From Bacteroidales bacterium (GTDB taxonomy: Bacteria; Bacteroidota; Bacteroidia; Bacteroidales; Muribaculaceae), in assembly GCA_004555955.1 (NCBI GenBank), contig SFJG01000003.1:1-64000 (forward strand): 64,000 bases of DNA, written 5' to 3'. Numbering within the stretch: the first letter of the stretch is position 1; every line of letters starts with the position of its first letter. A model generated the notes under the pieces. That model saw only the letters and a program-made list of their open reading frames with translations. It ran no database searches and was not told where the DNA came from. Both the position numbers and the translations under genes were made by a program. Positions 61,720 to 64,000 of this stretch are shown piece by piece.

Positions 61720-63054
61720 ATGGAAATTATCGCAATAATATGTTTGGTTGTCGTTGTGGGCACAATTGTCGTGATACTGCAACTGAGCCGGAAATTGGCA
61801 GACACCAAGTCGAAACTCTTCGCCTCAGAGGCTTCGCTTACTGCCGAGCAAAGCCGAAGCCGCGAACTCGCCGAAAACGTGACAAAGCGCGAGGAAAACA
61901 TCGCCAAACTCACCGAACGCATTGAAAGCCTCAAAGAAGAAAACGTCAACCTTTCGCTCGACAATGCCAAACTAACGGAGAAAATGCAGTCGTTCGACCG
62001 ATTCCGCCAACAGATGGAGCAAGAAACCGAAAACCGATTCAAAGTGCTCGCTCAGCAGATTCTCGACGCCAACTCGAAATCGTTCGTCAAAAGCAACGGC
62101 GAAAGCATGACGGCTCTGTTGGCTCCGTTGCGCGAAAACATCAACAATTTCCAGAAAATGCTTCTCCAAACCCACGTTTCGCAGTCGAAAAACTTCGGCG
62201 AACTGGAAGCTTCCATCCAAGCATTGCGCCAATCCAATACGTCAATCGGCAAAGAAGCTCGCGAACTGACGGAAGCGCTCCGCGGCAACTCGAAGGTGCA
62301 AGGCGACTGGGGCGAAATGGTGCTCGAATCGATTCTTGACAAATCCGGCTTGATTCGCGACGAGAACTACTTCGTGCAAATGACGCGCAACCCCGACGGT
62401 ACAATCATCGAAGGCGAAAACAACCAACGCCTCCGCCCCGACGTCGTCGTTGTGCTCCCCGACGACAAATACATCGTCATCGACTCGAAGGTGTCGCTTA
62501 CTGCCTACACCGACTATATCAACGCCGACACCGAGGAAAGCCGCGCCGACGCTGCCGCTCGACACGTCACTTCGGTGCGCAACCACTTAAAAGAACTCAA
62601 AGGAAAAAACTATCAAGACTACGTCGGAATTCGCCCCGGTAAAGGCAATCAAATCGACTTTCAACTGATGTTTATCCCCAACGAACACGCATACTTGACC
62701 GCACTCAGCCTCGACAAAAAGCTCTGGCAAGACGCTTACGACCAACGAATCGTAATCATCAGTCCCGCTCACGTCATCTCGACATTGCGACTCGTCGCTC
62801 AACTGTGGCGCCGCGAACGTCAAGACCGAAATGCGATGAAAATCGCCGAAGAGAGCGGCAAACTATACGACAAATTTGTCGGATTCGTCGACGATATGCA
62901 ACGCCTCCAAAGTGCGCTTAACACAGCACAACGCTCGTTCGACGACGCCAAGAAAAAACTCAACGAAGGCAGAGGCAATATGTTCTCCAAGTTCGAAGAA
63001 CTGAAAACGCTCGGTGCGCGTGCAAATAAACAACTACCGACGGCAAACGATTGA
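61720..63054 (+). CDS. rmuC: DNA recombination protein RmuC
   Basis: A 444-residue protein. An N-terminal membrane helix (IIAIICLVVVVGTIVVILQL) is followed by a coiled coil (~25-110) rich in Glu, Lys and Ser. The nuclease-like PD-(D/E)xK domain is about 185-375: GDWGEMVLESILDKSGLI, LRPDVVVVLPDDKYIVIDSKVSL with the Asp and Asp-x-Lys catalytic pair, and FMFIPNEHAYLTAL-type strand. A C-terminal helix ends in LGARANKQLP. RmuC limits inversions at short repeats in E. coli. No clear promoter; it may be read through from trxA. Confidence 0.92.
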   Translation: MEIIAIICLVVVVGTIVVILQLSRKLADTKSKLFASEASLTAEQSRSRELAENVTKREENIAKLTERIESLKEENVNLSLDNAKLTEKMQSFDRFRQQMEQETENRFKVLAQQILDANSKSFVKSNGESMTALLAPLRENINNFQKMLLQTHVSQSKNFGELEASIQALRQSNTSIGKEARELTEALRGNSKVQGDWGEMVLESILDKSGLIRDENYFVQMTRNPDGTIIEGENNQRLRPDVVVVLPDDKYIVIDSKVSLTAYTDYINADTEESRADAAARHVTSVRNHLKELKGKNYQDYVGIRPGKGNQIDFQLMFIPNEHAYLTALSLDKKLWQDAYDQRIVIISPAHVISTLRLVAQLWRRERQDRNAMKIAEESGKLYDKFVGFVDDMQRLQSALNTAQRSFDDAKKKLNEGRGNMFSKFEELKTLGARANKQLPTAND

Positions 63055-63059
63055 TATCA

Positions 63060-63091
63060 TTTGCTTATTAGCAGGATTTTCTGTAACTTCG
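63060..63091 (+). promoter_or_regulatory. Promoter of the DUF4105 gene
   Basis: TTTG (63060-63063), 20 nt, TAACTTCG (63084-63091), 15 nt before the ATG. Confidence 0.55.
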
Positions 63092-63106
63092 CACATTATT
63101 TGAATT

Positions 63107-64000
63107 ATGCTTAAGAAGTTTATCACCACAATCCTAATAGCGCTGACGTCAGTTGCATCATCGTTCGGGCAGAACGATGAATTCCCCGACTCGTGCAGCG
63201 TCAGCCTGATAACCTGCTATCCCGGCCCTGTCGTGTTCGAACTCTATGGACACACAGCCCTACGCGTGCGCAATGCCGACTACGACCTTGCTTACAATTT
63301 CGGCATGTTTTCGTTCTCCAAGCCAAACTTTATCTACAGCTTTGTCAAAGGCGAAACCGACTATATGCTCGGCTACACCGATTTCGAAGGCGACCGCTAT
63401 CACAACTTCATTGAAGAATTTCGCCACCGCGGCTCTCGCATCGTTGAGCAAGAACTCAACCTCTCGCGCCAACAAGCCGTCGACCTGTGGAAAAAGCTTT
63501 GCGTACTCAGCCTGCCCGAAAACAGAGAGTATCGCTACAACTATGTCTACGACAACTGTGCGACCCGTCCGCGCGACATGATAGAAGCCGCCGTCGGTGG
63601 CATCACCTATCCAACACCCGCCGACACAACGATGACTTTCCGCGACATTATGCGCTCCTACAGCCCGAACTACCCCTGGTATCAGTTCGGCATCGACTTA
63701 GTGCTCGGTCCAGGCATCGACTTCCCCGTTGACGTCCGCGAACGTCAATTCGCACCAATTCTGCTGATGGAAGAAATGGCAGGCGCAACCTATACCGACA
63801 GCATCGGCAATCAGGTGCCCGTGGTCAAACGCACAAACATAATCAACGAAGGCACTTCCGACGTGCTGCTTCCGCCCACTCCGTGGTGGGCTTCGCCAAC
63901 GACCGTTGCCATTGTGGCTTTGGCTATCGTATTGCTGATGACTTGGCTCGACATTCGCCGACGCAAAGTGTCACGATGGTTCGACTCAGTGTGGTTTCTC
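63107..64000 (+). CDS. DUF4105 / Lnb-type N-acyltransferase-like protein, 3' end outside window
   Basis: Open from the ATG at 63107 to the window edge, at least 298 residues. A signal peptide (~1-21, ending SSFGQ) leads to the DUF4105 periplasmic domain: LITCYPGPVVFELYGHTALRV (His49), NFGMFSFSKPNFIYSFVKGETDYMLG and YRYNYVYDNCATRPRDMIE (Cys151). His and Cys are the conserved pair proposed to be catalytic in the Lnb lipoprotein N-acyltransferase group. A first transmembrane helix begins near residue 262 (TVAIVALAIVLLMTWLDI), followed by a basic loop; more helices are expected beyond the edge. Probably finishes lipoprotein maturation, since many Bacteroidota lack Lnt. Confidence 0.8.
   Translation, partial: MLKKFITTILIALTSVASSFGQNDEFPDSCSVSLITCYPGPVVFELYGHTALRVRNADYDLAYNFGMFSFSKPNFIYSFVKGETDYMLGYTDFEGDRYHNFIEEFRHRGSRIVEQELNLSRQQAVDLWKKLCVLSLPENREYRYNYVYDNCATRPRDMIEAAVGGITYPTPADTTMTFRDIMRSYSPNYPWYQFGIDLVLGPGIDFPVDVRERQFAPILLMEEMAGATYTDSIGNQVPVVKRTNIINEGTSDVLLPPTPWWASPTTVAIVALAIVLLMTWLDIRRRKVSRWFDSVWFL

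Overview
The window is a gene-dense piece of a Bacteroidota chromosome, almost certainly order Bacteroidales. Evidence: promoters of the TTTG-N19/21-TAnnTTTG type before many genes, a type IX secretion (T9SS) locus with PorU and PorV, Por-type C-terminal sorting tails, acidic-flanked lipoprotein signals, a Rho factor with a huge disordered insert, and DUF4956, DUF2490, DUF4827 and DUF4105 proteins. The secretion tails and gene content fit Muribaculaceae or Prevotellaceae (inference, no search was run). No phage, plasmid, transposase or CRISPR was found.

Layout. 1-8 kb: a truncated GH43 glycosidase, a large GLUG/beta-helix pectinase-like secreted protein, a zinc-ribbon/PH protein and a fimbrillin-like lipoprotein. 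8-14 kb: guaA, an mgtC/CPA2-antiporter operon and HU, interspersed with two families of dispersed repeats, one of which carries complete promoters. 14-23 kb: TPR protein, sugar nucleotidyltransferase, coiled-coil protein, MFS sugar transporter and two secreted surface proteins (Ig-like and BspA-type leucine-rich repeat). 23-33 kb: one long operon of rex, a degenerate FAH-family gene, two tandem porU paralogues, porV and ispF. 33-38 kb: mlaE-mlaF (minus) and a four-gene cluster of VTC-domain protein, DUF4956 membrane protein, DUF2490 barrel and Cthe_2159-type lipoprotein. 38-48 kb: TPR protein, mscS-family channel, recJ-recQ, cstA, and nrnA/DUF4827/glmM. 48-52 kb: tetR-fabH-fabG operon, initiator tRNA, AraC regulator. 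52-57 kb: TonB-receptor-like barrel, then ybaK-aroC-yhcC. 57-64 kb: YitT protein, small membrane protein, rho, trxA, rmuC and a truncated DUF4105/Lnb protein.

How it fits together. The 23-33 kb operon encodes the sortase and shuttle of T9SS, and the window also holds three likely T9SS cargoes (about 1.3-5.5, 19.4-21.4 and 21.4-23.0 kb). The least understood coherent unit is the VTC/DUF4956/DUF2490/Cthe_2159 cluster, which couples a predicted cytoplasmic polyphosphate-type polymerase domain, an inner-membrane protein, an outer-membrane barrel and a surface beta-helix lipoprotein. The most unusual DNA-level signal is a ~150 bp repeat, present twice in inverted orientation at 13.0 and 14.1 kb, whose end is a consensus promoter that drives whichever gene lies next to it.
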